This document shows positions 39,101 to 52,372 of a DNA stretch of 64,000 nucleotides, piece after piece. Under the pieces are notes generated by a model, which did no database searches, had not been told where the DNA came from, and saw nothing but the letters and a program-made list of their open reading frames with translations. Origin of the DNA: Triplophysa rosa (taxonomy: Eukaryota > Chordata > Actinopteri > Cypriniformes > Nemacheilidae); assembly GCF_024868665.1 (NCBI RefSeq), contig NC_079891.1, forward strand, positions 29,714,665 through 29,778,664, written 5' to 3'. The position numbers and the translations under genes are program-made. The first letter of the stretch is position 1, and each line of letters opens with the position of its first letter.

Positions 39101-42100
39101 ATGTGTAATATAGCAGGGTTTTAATTATTTTAAGTTTGGTCAAGCCTTCATTGTGACAGCGTGTGTGAGTAATGTTGTCTTTATGCGGTTGATGTAATGG
39201 GGAAAAAGAGTGTGCGTGTGATGGGTGACGTCATTCTGGGTTCATTGCTGTGGTGCTGATCTCTGACTGTCTTTAGTAATGGGTGTGTATGGGAGGAGGC
39301 CAGTTCAGTGCCACATACACATATACAGCATCGGAAGTAATAATTAAGATACCATTTCTGATTTTAAAATGTTCTATTTAGAGGTACAGTATGTGTTTGG
39401 GTAAAATAATCTTTTTTGTTTCATTCTGTGATAAAAATAATGTTTCTAATTGCATTTATTTGCGGAAAAGGAAAACGGGTCAAAATAACAGAAAATATGC
39501 TCTCTGTATTTTTTCAGACCTCAAATACTGCAAAAAAACAAGTTCATATTTACTTTAATGCAATAAAGCAGTCATATTTGTACATGTATTTAGGAAAAGT
39601 TTTTTTTATTTAAAAAGTTCAAAAGATTTTTATCACAGTTTTCATGTGTCTTGTCATGCTGTCAGTCTTTCACATTGCTGATGGATGACTTTGTCTCTCC
39701 TAAAGTTTGATTTTGATGAAATTCAACAGACAGGGAATGGCCACAATACATCTAGAACTGCTGATTTGAAATGAAAATTTGTAATGGTCTCTTAATTTTT
39801 CCCGCGGCTGTATTTGAGTTCCTGTGGAATAATAAACCATACCATGTGTCCTATGGTGTGACTGCCTAAATGTAGAAAACTGTTAATAATATATTCGTTT
39901 ATTTATTTAAAACAATTCAAATATTTAATTAATTAATATTTATAATTTTTCATTTAAAACCACATAAGAATGATTTATCTTCGTTGTTATTTTTTTATTG
40001 TTGCTATGTCACACCATAGGTCACATGTGCGGTTTATTTGTCAAATACCCATATACACTGTGTATAAAAAATAGACACCTGTACTGTATGCATAGATAGG
40101 GAAAAACACAGAAGATACATTTATTATCCATAGTGATATTTATATTGCATTTATGAATATTTCTATATTGTATTGTGGTTGTGTATGTTTGTGCCTGTTT
40201 CTAGCATTATTTTTGCTGTAAAATGTCTTTAGAAGTTCACTGAAATATCTTTTTAAATATATTCTTGAAGAGACAAGTGAATAATAAACTTGATCTTTAT
40301 ATATTTTTGTAGGCCATGGAGTTTTATATACCTGCCTTATGGTCTGCCAGGTGAAAATAAGTCAAATCTTTTAAATCGTATTAGCACATCTCTCCTTAAC
40401 AAGCCACGTACTTCAGATATTATTCATGTGAGTAGCACAAATGATGCCAGACAAGTTATGTGTTGAAATGTAATGCTTAGAAATAGCAGTGTGTACTTTT
40501 TTATTTTGCTGGATTTAGGTAAACAGGGTGTTTGTATCTCAGTGTGTGTATGGCCCTATGTTGTGGGCACCAATTGAAGAGTTCATTTGCAAAAACAGAT
40601 AAGTCTGTCTTGAAAATAAAAAAAACATGTTTTTTCTTGTGCATTCCAAGTAATATCAATCAAACTGCACTTAGGCTTGTTTTGAGTTTTAGATTGTTGT
40701 TCGTTTTGATTAAGTAATACAAAAAAATACAGCTAACGAACACAATAAAACATTAAAAATAATGATTTTTGACATTTTGAAATCTGTTTTTGCAAATTGT
40801 CCTACAAAGATAAGAGGTCCATTTTTGACCTAGTGGGGTCATTTTTGTTCTCCATATGGAAATCAGTGTATAAATCTGATAAATCAGATTTCAAATCAGT
40901 TTTTGTGAGGTGAAGTGGATGTACTACGCAGTTTGTGCAGTATAAAAGTCATTATGTCTATGAAAAGCCCTTGCAAAACATGGAAACTCAGTTTGTGTTT
41001 ATTTTGCTGTATAATAACTAGGGCTGTCACGATTATTTAATAATCGTCTCATCGCGATTGTTTGACCTCATCGCGATGATTTCGGATCATCGCAATTATT
41101 GCACATCTCTATAGAAGACACTAGGGGGAGCTGTAGTGCATCTGCATATTGCATATTTTAGTGTATATATTGTTACTAAAGCATGGTAATACTTGTCAAA
41201 TGTACCACCACAACACAATCACAAAAAACTAAAACATATACAAATTACCTGCAGTACAATTTAATATTATTTAAGCAAATCTCAGTGTGAAAACCAGTCT
41301 ACCAAAATTTCATTAACACACAAGTAAAATTTTACTGTAGTCTTGCAAGTGAGAAAAAAACTGACTAGAAGCTTTTCTATGACCGATAGCATTTTAATGG
41401 TGGCTTCAATTCACACCTGATCAATTTTCTTCATTTACAAGTATTTGTTGGTTGTATTATTGACAGGTAAAACCCTAAACCTTAAATATATGATGACCCA
41501 ATTTTTTCCGATGTATTTCCAAGAAAAAAACCATAGTCTTGTATTCAGAACAATATGGTCGTTTCAATCGCTGAATCAAAAATGTATGAGAATTAAATGT
41601 CAAAGCTCAAAAACAGACAATTAATCGTCATAATCGCCAAAGCCCTAAAACAGACAATTAATCGCCATAATCGCAATGATTTATTAGACAATTAATCGTC
41701 AATCAAATTTCATAATCGTGACAGCCCTAATAATAACATATCTGTAGAGCTCTCACAGATTCCTCGGCTGAATACCTGCACTGCGGTGCTTTATGTCTAA
41801 ATGTCTACGTGGACATGAACACGACTCCGTGTCCACAGAGGTGTGTCTGTTTTGTACACGTGTGTGCTTTATGGAGGTAAAACGTGGTGTGTTTACATTG
41901 GCAGGAGTTTATTGATTGTGTTAAGGTGGCAGTTGTGTGACGGTGTGTGCGTGTGTGTATATTTGTGTATAAAGTGTGTTTCTCTATAAAGTGGCCTTTA
42001 GCTGTCCCCTTGATTTACTGTGTGTGTGTGTGTGTGCGTGTGCGTGTGTGTGTGTGTGAGAGAGAATATATGGGCACTTCACAGATGAGGCCCAGGGTTT

Positions 42101-45100
42101 ATTGCCGCAGTGTCATTTAGCTAATGGACACTATTTCTATGCTCAATCTCTCGTCCTATCTTCTCTCTCTCTGTTCTGCACAATACAATTTCAATATCAT
42201 TTACATTTACCATAAATATTTCGGGAAGGTTCTTTTCTTACCAATGGGTAAGCGCATGTATCGTGAGGTAATGATATGCAACCAGGAGATTAGCAGTATA
42301 AGTGAACTGAACATGAATACAAATACAGTACCAGAGCAGACGGTCACAGTGACGGGTATCTGAAGTTTTGTTGTCAACTTTAATGAGATTTTTGTTATTT
42401 GTGCACACTAATTCGATAATATTGATAACATACCTTAAAGGTCCAGTGTTTATTTTTTTGGAGGATCTATTGACATAAATGCAATCTAATATACATAACT
42501 ATGACTTCAGAGGTGTATAAAGACCTTACATAATGAAGCAATATGTTTTTATTACCTTAGAATGAGCTATTTCTATCTACTTACAACGGATTCGCCATCT
42601 TATTTCTACAGTAGCCCTAAACGGACAAACTGCTCTACAGAGCACGTTTCGTAAATATGTTATCTCCTTCGACAAAAAAATGAAAATGTGACAACATCTT
42701 AGTTCTGTGTCAGCCACCGTGTTCTGTAGGGGTGTAACAATACTTCGTATTACGATATTTCGCGATGCAAAAATGTTACGATGCGCATCGTAGAGAGATG
42801 GGGATATTTTACGATATGTTTAATTCTATTCGTTGAGCGGTCAAGACGCTACCTACTCTGCGCCAGCGCGTCACGTGTGCTTATCTCACATATGCGGTAG
42901 AGAGAGAAGCTCAAGACACGATCTGTGTCTCCAAGTGGTTTACAAAGTGTCATATTTTCCTTCACAATCGCCGTTAAAACACAGCAAACTTGAAGCGTGA
43001 CTGCAGGCGAGTCACCCCGGAACTCATTACAAAGGCAGCACAAATTGGGATGACTAAAATTAAATTGCATTTTCGTCAAAAGACTATGACTAAAACTAAA
43101 TCAAAATTTGCTGTCAAAATTGACACTGATCTTAATTCTAATTTCAGTTAAGCCTTAAAATGTTAAAATTCTTTATTAAGTTGTATGTGCAACAAAATAA
43201 GTTACTGAAATTGTTAATATTTTGAAAATAAATGTTATTTGAATTTTTAATTTTGTTTAAAATATCGAGATTTGTATCGTATCGTGAACCCAGCATCGAG
43301 ATATGTACCTAATCGTGAGCTGAGTGTATCATTACACCCCTAATGTTTATTTCTGTGTTTTAGTTAAACTAATATTTTAGGTAATTGCACTTTATGATCC
43401 TTTTGGAGCTTTGTTTTAGCTGCTTCATTTGCATTTGCAGAAGATTCTTTATTTTTTTCATTTATGTAATTTATTCATTGATCCTCTCGTGACATTAAAA
43501 TCACACGTCTCTGAAATGAGTTAATAAATCACATGCTAAGTGCCCACTCAAATAACTTTATTACATCTCTTAACTGATTCATTTCTTCATGTTCTTTTTG
43601 CAAATGATCTATTCTATTGCATTGCGCTCTGTCATTTAATATGATTTTCTCTTTCTCTCAGGATATCTGCCCAATGGGATTCATGCTGTGGAGGCAATGC
43701 TCGCTGCAGCCAGTATAGGTGCCATCTGGAGTTCAACCTCTCCCGATTTTGGTGTGAATGTAAGAGCTTTGGATGCATAACAGTTGCTGTTATATAATGT
43801 GATAACAGTGTAGCATAGTGGTGCACAGTACAGGTACATCTCAAAACATTTTGTCACTCATTTCAGAAAGTGAAACCCATATATTATATAGATTCATTAC
43901 ACATAGAGTGAAATATTTCAAGCCTTTATATCTTGAAAGTTTGATGATTATGGCTTACAGATAATGAAAACCCAAAATTCAGTGTCTCAGAAAATTAGAA
44001 TATTACATAAGATCAATAAAAAAAGGATATTTTAAACAGAAATGTCATGCTTCTGAAAAATATGTTAATTTCTATGCACTCAATATTTGGTTGGGCCTCC
44101 TTTTGCATGAATTACCAAAGATGTACCTGTATATGTTGTTTAATATTCCAATATTCTCACAGCAAGTGGCATTTTCAGTGAGCTGTGGATGATAGCCTGG
44201 CAGACAGAGTTTTCAAACTTTTGTGTTTATCCAAGGACCCAGAGTTAATAGTTCAGAATGTGAGATGAAAAAGAAATGGATTGGAGAAATAGTCCCAAGC
44301 AGCCAGACATCACTGTGACATTCACATAGCTTCAATTTCTTTGCCATAGTTTTATATATATCATCCAATCTCAAAGTAAATACCTACTAAAATCAAGTTC
44401 CCAATTTAACACCTGTCCAATGTCCATTAACATATGCAGAATTAAATGCTGTACAATATAAGGTAATGTGCTTGAATGCATTCACATTTAGAACATGCAG
44501 TGTGTGTAAAATGTAGGTTTTATTAGTATAGGTTAGGTAAAGCCAGGTTTCTTTGGCATTTAGGTCTGTTGTGTATCCAAAGTCAGTAAACTAGGTCAAT
44601 ATGACCGTCGCATGTAAATTCTCATTTCAAACAAGCATCATGTATTATATTTAATATTCAATTTTACTTGTGCGGACCCCTAGCTGAACCACACTGTGTA
44701 CGTGATCTCAGATTTTCTTATTTTACTACTATTAATCCCCACAATGATAAACGAACAAGACCACACAAACAGTTTGTTTAATTATCTGAGAATCATTTTT
44801 ATGTGTGTACAACATGTAGATGCTACAATGCTAGCGTAATGATATTTAAAATTTTTCTGTTAAACATGATTTTGTGAATCCACAGGCTTTATCATCAAGC
44901 GGGTTTCCATCACTCTGGTCTTATTCGCATTTAGAATTTTCGCATCAGAAACGAGCGATGGAAACACTTAATTTCGAATTGAAAACCCTTAATTCGCAAA
45001 AAAGTTTATATGCTGGCTTGAGGTGGTTTTTCATTTTTGCAAAAAAGGGTTAATGCAAATAATAGGAGATGGAAACGCATATGCCAAATAAATTCCGAAT

Positions 45101-48100
45101 AAATTCCTCCAAAACGTCACATAACTGCACTGTGAGACTGCGTAACCAGACTAACCAGAGTAGGCTACTGATCTTGTGACACAGCATCAGAAATGTTGTT
45201 ACGGTCGTTCTTAAATGCCTGAGCATTTAAAGTCGTCAAAATATTTCTGTAAGTGCCTCTTAGAACTGTCACGACTGTGTTTCCCAAACAGCAGGCATGC
45301 ACAAAAGCACCGCATTTATTGTGTTTCGTAATCGTCTGCTTGCGCAAGTTTTATTATATATGAAAATTATTACATTCAGTGGCTTCTCTTACTTTTCTTA
45401 CTGATATTTAGTGGCAGTTTATTAGGAAGTGACGGTTGACTAGTTGGATGGAAACGGTGCTTATTCACAAATGTTTTATGTGATATTTCAATTTTGCGCA
45501 TAAGCTAAATTCGCCACTTTGGATGGAAACCCGGCAATTGTTGCATTATATTTGTGAATATGCAAATGCCCCTCGATTGTAAAGCCCAACCAGTACAATC
45601 ATATTCTCTTTCATTCCATTTTCTGTCACATAAGCTAAATGCACTTTCCATTTAATGTTTTCTTTGTGATGCCCAGCTTTCCTATGGCTCAGTGGTTAGA
45701 GCATGGCAGTAGCAATGCCAAGGTCATGGTTTCGATCCCAGGGGATTGCACATAGTCAGAAACAAATGTATAATACAATGCAATGTAAGGCCCGATTCAC
45801 ATTTCACGTCTTTTCCATCGGGGGCGACGCGGTCGCGACGCGCTCTTTTTTTCAGGCGAGTCGGCGCCGCATCGAGATGAAAAAATCTCAACTTTTCAGA
45901 AAGCCGCAAGCGCACCGCAGGTCATGTGACACAACCAACCGGCCAATATAGACAATATATCCATATCAACGGCTATGGTGGCCCATGGTTGCTTAGCGAC
46001 GACAGACGCCAGGAGAGCGCAAAGTACAGGCGCTTTTGGGAAAAAAAGGAGAACGTAGTAAAGCTCGCGTTTTCCGCACGGTTTTAGACGCGAAATGTGA
46101 ATCGGGCCTAAGTCGCTTTGGATAAAAGCGTCTGCCAAATGCATAAATGTAAATGTAAATATAGGTCTCAGCCACACACTTATCTTTCTCACACACATGC
46201 CTCTGACCTCTCTTTCGCACGCACACACACACACACACACACACGCACGCACACTTCTTTGTGAAGATTAAAGTGGGTTTACACACCCCTCAGGGCAGTG
46301 GTTAGTCCATAAATAGGCCAGACTCTTGCAGATATAGCAATGTCATTTACCGTATACTCTGCTGCCCCCTGTGGTTAAGACACAGAACTACACCAAATAA
46401 TTTTAGTGGCCTCAATAAAGATATCACTGTCTGAGAATATTATCACTATGGATATTATTATATTATTGAGAATGCTGATGTGTTTCCTGTCATTTAAGTT
46501 TTTTTATTTTGTCATTTCAGGGGGTGCTAGACAGGTTTTCTCAGATTCAGCCCAAGCTGATATTCTCTGTAGCAGCTGTTGTGTATAACGGCAAGCAGCA
46601 CGACCATATGGAGAAACTTCACAATGTTGTTATAGGTAGATCACACATTCCAGCTCACGCACAACTGCTTCCCCTCATCTTGTCATCTGTTTGGTACGCC
46701 TGCATGTGTCTCATCGTTTGAATTTTTTCATTATCTCTCTCAGGTCTCCCCGACCTGAAGAAGGTTGTGGTCATTCCATATGTTCGATCTCGACAAGAGA
46801 CGGACCTTTCCAAGATTCCAAACAGGTCTGTGCATCTGTGTGTGTGTGTGTTAGATCTGTGCTGATGCAATCATTTATCGATAGCATGTGTTTTTTCACG
46901 ATATATTCGATTTTCTAGTCAATATTTTTGTGTGCATTTCTTACAGTTACAATCATAAAGTAAAACATTACAGACAACATTAAGTTCGTATTATATCTGA
47001 TAGTTTTGTGGAATGTAATTAATATGTTACTAATATGTACTAATATGTGTATCATATTGTGAGTTTTTTAAGGCAGTGTTTCTCAACCAGGGTGTCTTCT
47101 CGATGGGGTGACAAACTATTTAAAATAAGACAAAACAAGCAATAAGCTTACAATAAGGTTGTTTGGTTGTGTTCATAATAAATATACATTATGCCATGCA
47201 TAATTGGGCAGAAATTGTTAAATGTAAAGTAGGGCGGTCAAACGATTAATCGCAGTTAATTGCATCCAGAATAAAAGTTTATGTTTACATAATACAGTAT
47301 ATGTCTTTGTACTCTGCATATTTATTTGTATTTATAAACACATGCACATACATGCATATATTTAGGAACATTAATAGACATTTATATATGTAATTTATGT
47401 ATATTTATGATTGATAAATATAAATAAACCCAATTAAATATTTCCTAACTATGTACATGTATGTGTATGTTTTTTTGTAAACACAAACTTTTATTCTGGA
47501 TGCGATTAATTGCAGTTAATCGTTTGACAGCCCTATTTACAAATCCCACCCCAAACTCAGAGTTATTTTTTGAATAAGCCTATAAATGGCTTACAATATT
47601 TTATCATGAACTCATTCTCTCTCTCTCTCTCTGTCTGCTGTCTTAGTGTTTTCCTGGAAGACTTCTTGGCCACTGGTAAGGAAGGTGATCAGGACCCTCA
47701 GCTGGAGTTTGAGCAGTTGCCCTTCTCTCATCCTCTCTTCATCATGTACTCCTCTGGCACCACAGGAGCGCCCAAATGCATGGTGCACTCCGCTGGGGTG
47801 AGAGAGACTGTGTGTCTGTGTATGCCAAAGTCAGTGTATAATGCTTATCCATTGGTATTTAATGTCCGACATCAAGTAGACTTCATTTTCACCTTTTCAT
47901 AGAGGAGGAAATCTTTCACTTGAATGGCATAAAGATGGTTTTAAAGCAACAACATAAATAAACATTACTGCGCATGTACTCTTTTCTGGCCCAAACTTAA
48001 GCTCTGGTACACATTCGCAAAGTATAGTCCCGGTAGATTATTTCTGAAAACGAGCAAAAGAAATAACAAGTAAATTACATTAGCTAGCAAATTAAAAAGT

Positions 48101-51100
48101 ATGTCCAGCCAGTACTATTTTTAGGTTACCAGTAGAAGAACCGTTACATGGCTAAACTTAGAGCGTTTTCACACTTGGTCCTTCTCAGGGGTCTGTTAAA
48201 GATGTAAAGCGCAAATTCGATGTGTAAATGATGCTTATAAAAAATAAAGCGCTTCGGAGGAGCGCATAATACAACTGAAAGAGAGAGCTGCGTAAATCCT
48301 TACAGCTTCTCACATTTTAAATCTGATCACTAGAGATCCGTCTGTCATATAGAAGTGTTGAGCCCTGCACGGGCCTCAAATTTAGGCTCTAGCCCTGAGA
48401 AAGCGCCTTTCGTTAATTGCTCTCGTGTTACTTTAATATCACAAGCTGCTGGGTCTGCGCGACGCGCGCATAAAGTTGAAAACATAATAAATCACAAACT
48501 TAACATTACTCTGTCGATTGTGCGCTTTACCCACTGTTTAACTCAAAACACCCGCATCATAACAATGTATGCATGCTCTGGTCTGGATAATAAAGTGATA
48601 CTGCCATGCGAGGGAGTGGGGACAATGGCACCGTGAAAAGGCCCGATGCCCGGCTCGCGTTTTAACAAACTGTCCCAAAGCCTGGCCCTATTTGTCGGGC
48701 TCAGGCAGGATGCAGGGCTCTATGTTTATTCATTGCACATATTTGTCTGTTTTTAATACACATGATCTTCAATATAGCATTGTAGTTTTAGTTAATTCGC
48801 CATTCAGTCCCTTTTTACAGTGCACAAACTCTTACTAACTGCTAACGTTTACTATATTTTAATTTATACTATATTTACTATAATAAAACCATGGTAAATG
48901 TTCCTACGGATCAGTCCCCTAAAAACAGTATGAACATAGAGGTCTGAGTACCCATTACTGCTTAAGTGGACCAAAAAGGATCCGAGTCCTCTTTCAGGGA
49001 CAGAGACAGTGTGAACATAAAAAGAACTCGGCCCTTTTTCATTTGGTCCACCTCTTGGTCCACTTAAAGGGGTCTGAGTCATTCAAAGTTACATGACCCA
49101 TTCAACAAATTGTTTATTTAATAATATTAGCATACAATAAAATTCAACGAACTGTTTATTTAATACAATTATTATACAACAAACGATAATTATAAATAAA
49201 TATGTATAGAAATTAAATATGATATAAATAATTATATTATTAGTCAGACGGATCAACAAACACAGACCGGAAGTTAACTTTGGCGTGTGATGAAGCCCTT
49301 TTTACCAGGTCCAACTTTTTACTGAAACATCTTGGTCATTGCATGCAGCAACATTGACCACCAGGTGGCAGTAATAGTCAACTTTTCAATCCTCTTCTGC
49401 CCTGAAATGATACAGGATGAGCAGCTGTGTGTACCTCTTTCATCCTGCTGTCACTATAACACAATATTACAGACACAGCAGACCATAATATATATTGGTT
49501 ATGGTTTTCACACATTTTCTCAATTACAACACTTGTAAAGATTACAAGCTGCAGGTGTGTTTGATCACGGTTAGAGCTATGCTGGACTGTGGCTCTCCAT
49601 GAGTCAGATTGGAGTAGGATCTTATGTGTTTGGTCAGGGTGTGTGTGTAACACTCTGCAGTTGTTTGTCATATTTCACAGCTTTCTCTTTCCAGCTTTTG
49701 CTGCGTTTGTATTTGATGCCTCACTTGCGTGGTAGATAATTAGACCGCTGTGTGTATGAAAACACACAGTCACACATATCCAGCCACAACCCTGTCTGTC
49801 TCTTCTCTCTCATTCTGTCTATTTCTCTCTTTCTGTGTGCTCTTTTGACAACGGTACACATGTTGGGTTATGGCAGTTAGTGAATGAATGAATGTTCGTA
49901 ATTAACGTTTGTGCTAGGATACATGTTAACCGTGTGTTAGCACTGTCAGGGCACGGTGTTAGAAAAGAGGAATGTGTTCTTTTTTTAATCCGTGCGGCGT
50001 TGTTGAACCTTTAGCTGGGTAATTAGGTTGTTTCCCGCCTGACAGAATACCTCAGAACGTACGACACCGGCACAGGAGAATGATTCCAAAAAGCACACTT
50101 TTTTTACTCCTGCCTGAGGTTTTTTGTCATTTCTTTTATTCTAGAAAAAAATATTTTTAACCATTATAAATGTATTCCATGTTCTATGAATGTCCCCAGC
50201 CATCTCTCAATATAAAACATAGACATAACTCAAATACATAATTACATACTAAACTACATGCTACATTTGATGTACATAGAATTTGACTATGCAACATGAA
50301 ATCAAAACTGACCAAAATCGAAAAAGTGAATGTTAGGGCTGTTCAACAATTAATCGCTAATTATCGCATCTAGAATAAAAGTTTGTGTTTACATAATATA
50401 TCGCTGCTGTCCTTCTGAAACCTCGTATCTCCATAGGTCTTAATTTTTTTTGCCATAAAGCATTATTATTAGTCATCCTTTATGTTTGTCACTGTGTTTT
50501 GCAAATATTTAACTAATAAAAAGTATTAAAAAGTGCTTGTCAACTTTGACAACACAGTGTGCAATCATTTATGAAGTTAAGTGTTTTTTCCATTTCCTGA
50601 AATACTGTAAATTTGGACATACATCACTGTAAAAAAACAGAAATTTTTTGTAAACTGGAAAAACAGAAATTACCGTAAAATAATGTCCCTGTAAAATTAT
50701 AGAATATAAAGATATATATTAAACTGTTTTCCACATTTTTCTTGTAAATTTGTTGTCTTGTTCTGTAATTTTATAGTTAAATATAAACAGAAATCTTGTT
50801 AAAAAAACTGAAATTTTCTGGCAGTTGGGGCGCCAGAAATAAACTGTAAAATTATGTTTTTTCCCTTAAAAAGAAAATTTTCCCTGTTTTTCTGTTTATT
50901 TCGTTTTTTTGCAATCTTTTTCTGTAATTGTACGGTTTTTGACTGTATTTCAAAAATACATAAAAAATTCTGAAAAAAAACCCGTAAAATTCCGTATTTT
51001 TTTTGTTACGTCCAAAATCTGTAAAAAATAACAGAAAAACTTTTTACAGTGAAGGTTTTAGAAGGACAGTGACGATATGACTGTACTGTAGATATTAATT

Positions 51101-52322
51101 TTGTTTTTACACACACGTACAGTATATATTTAAAAATTATTAAATATAAAAATTAATTAATGTTTATATACAATTATTTTATAATATATATAAATATATA
51201 CATGCAAATATTTCCTAAATATAAACATGTATGTGTTTTTTCAATACAAAATAAATATGCACAGTGCACAGACTTATAATTTAAACACAAACCTTTATTC
51301 TGGCCCTAGTTTATTATAAATAAATTATGCGTGCAGGTCAACATTTATTTTAAATGAATGTGTCGTCCTTGAACTATCAAGATGAAATATAACAAATGTG
51401 AGGTACTTGCACTTAGTTGTTACACCGTGTCCACACACCGCACACGACACAACATTTAATGTAAAAAAAAACTGTTCTGATAGAATCCATTGTAGTTTGT
51501 TGCGCATCGCCATCGCAGATGTTGTAGACATGGTGTTACAGTATAAGTAAACGAAGACACTTCTTTAAATAAATTTGTAAATGACCTTCTCTATTCTTCA
51601 TTTCACAGGGCACTCTCATTCAGCATCTTAAAGAACACATTCTCCATGGCAATATGACTAGCAATGATGTCATCATATACTACACTACGGTATGTTATTG
51701 CGACATACATGTCCTATGTTTACCTGTTTGGGTCAAACATGACAGAAATGTTCTTTGTGTGTTGTGTGCAGGCGGGCTGGATGATGTGGAACTGGCTGAT
51801 GTCCTCTTTGGCTGTCGGGGCGTCCGTGGTTCTATATGATGGTTCTCCTCTCGTTCCCACTGCCAACGTGATGTGGGACCTGGTAGACCGCCTTGGGTAA
51901 GATGCGCACGTGTTCAAGACACTATAATAGAGGTGTCAAAGTCAGACTTTTTTTTCACACCGCACCGTGATTGGTCGAGGTGTGGCGGTGCTTATCACTA
52001 GCATCTGCTCTGCCCTTTGTGTAAATGACACAGGATCACTGCATCAACCGTTTCAAAGACGCCGGTTTAATTGGCCACCTCTGATGTGCTATTGAGTTCC
52101 TTTAAGAGTGTACCTGGTATTGATCAGATCAGAAGTGATCGAAGTGCAACAGACACCAGAGTTCTTCAGGATTACACTCATTGTGCTGGAGCGTGTGTGT
52201 GTGTGTTTGCTCATTTTCTGCTCCCTTGGCTGCTGATGAAAGTCTCTATTCTTATTCTCACTGTCTCGCCTTTTCCCAAGAGAAAGAAAATAGAGACGGT
52301 TTCGTAGCTGTTTTGGAAAAGC

Positions 52323-52372
<50 letters not shown>

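Noticed and set aside
45896..46286. Minus-strand frames of 97-118 codons
   Set aside because: They are inside the Harbinger-type MITE and the adjacent CA repeat, and include a low-complexity CVCVCV stretch; no protein family is recognised.
42019..52371. Dinucleotide arrays considered as CRISPR or other regular arrays
   Set aside because: They are simple GT/CA microsatellites in a vertebrate genome with no spacer structure.
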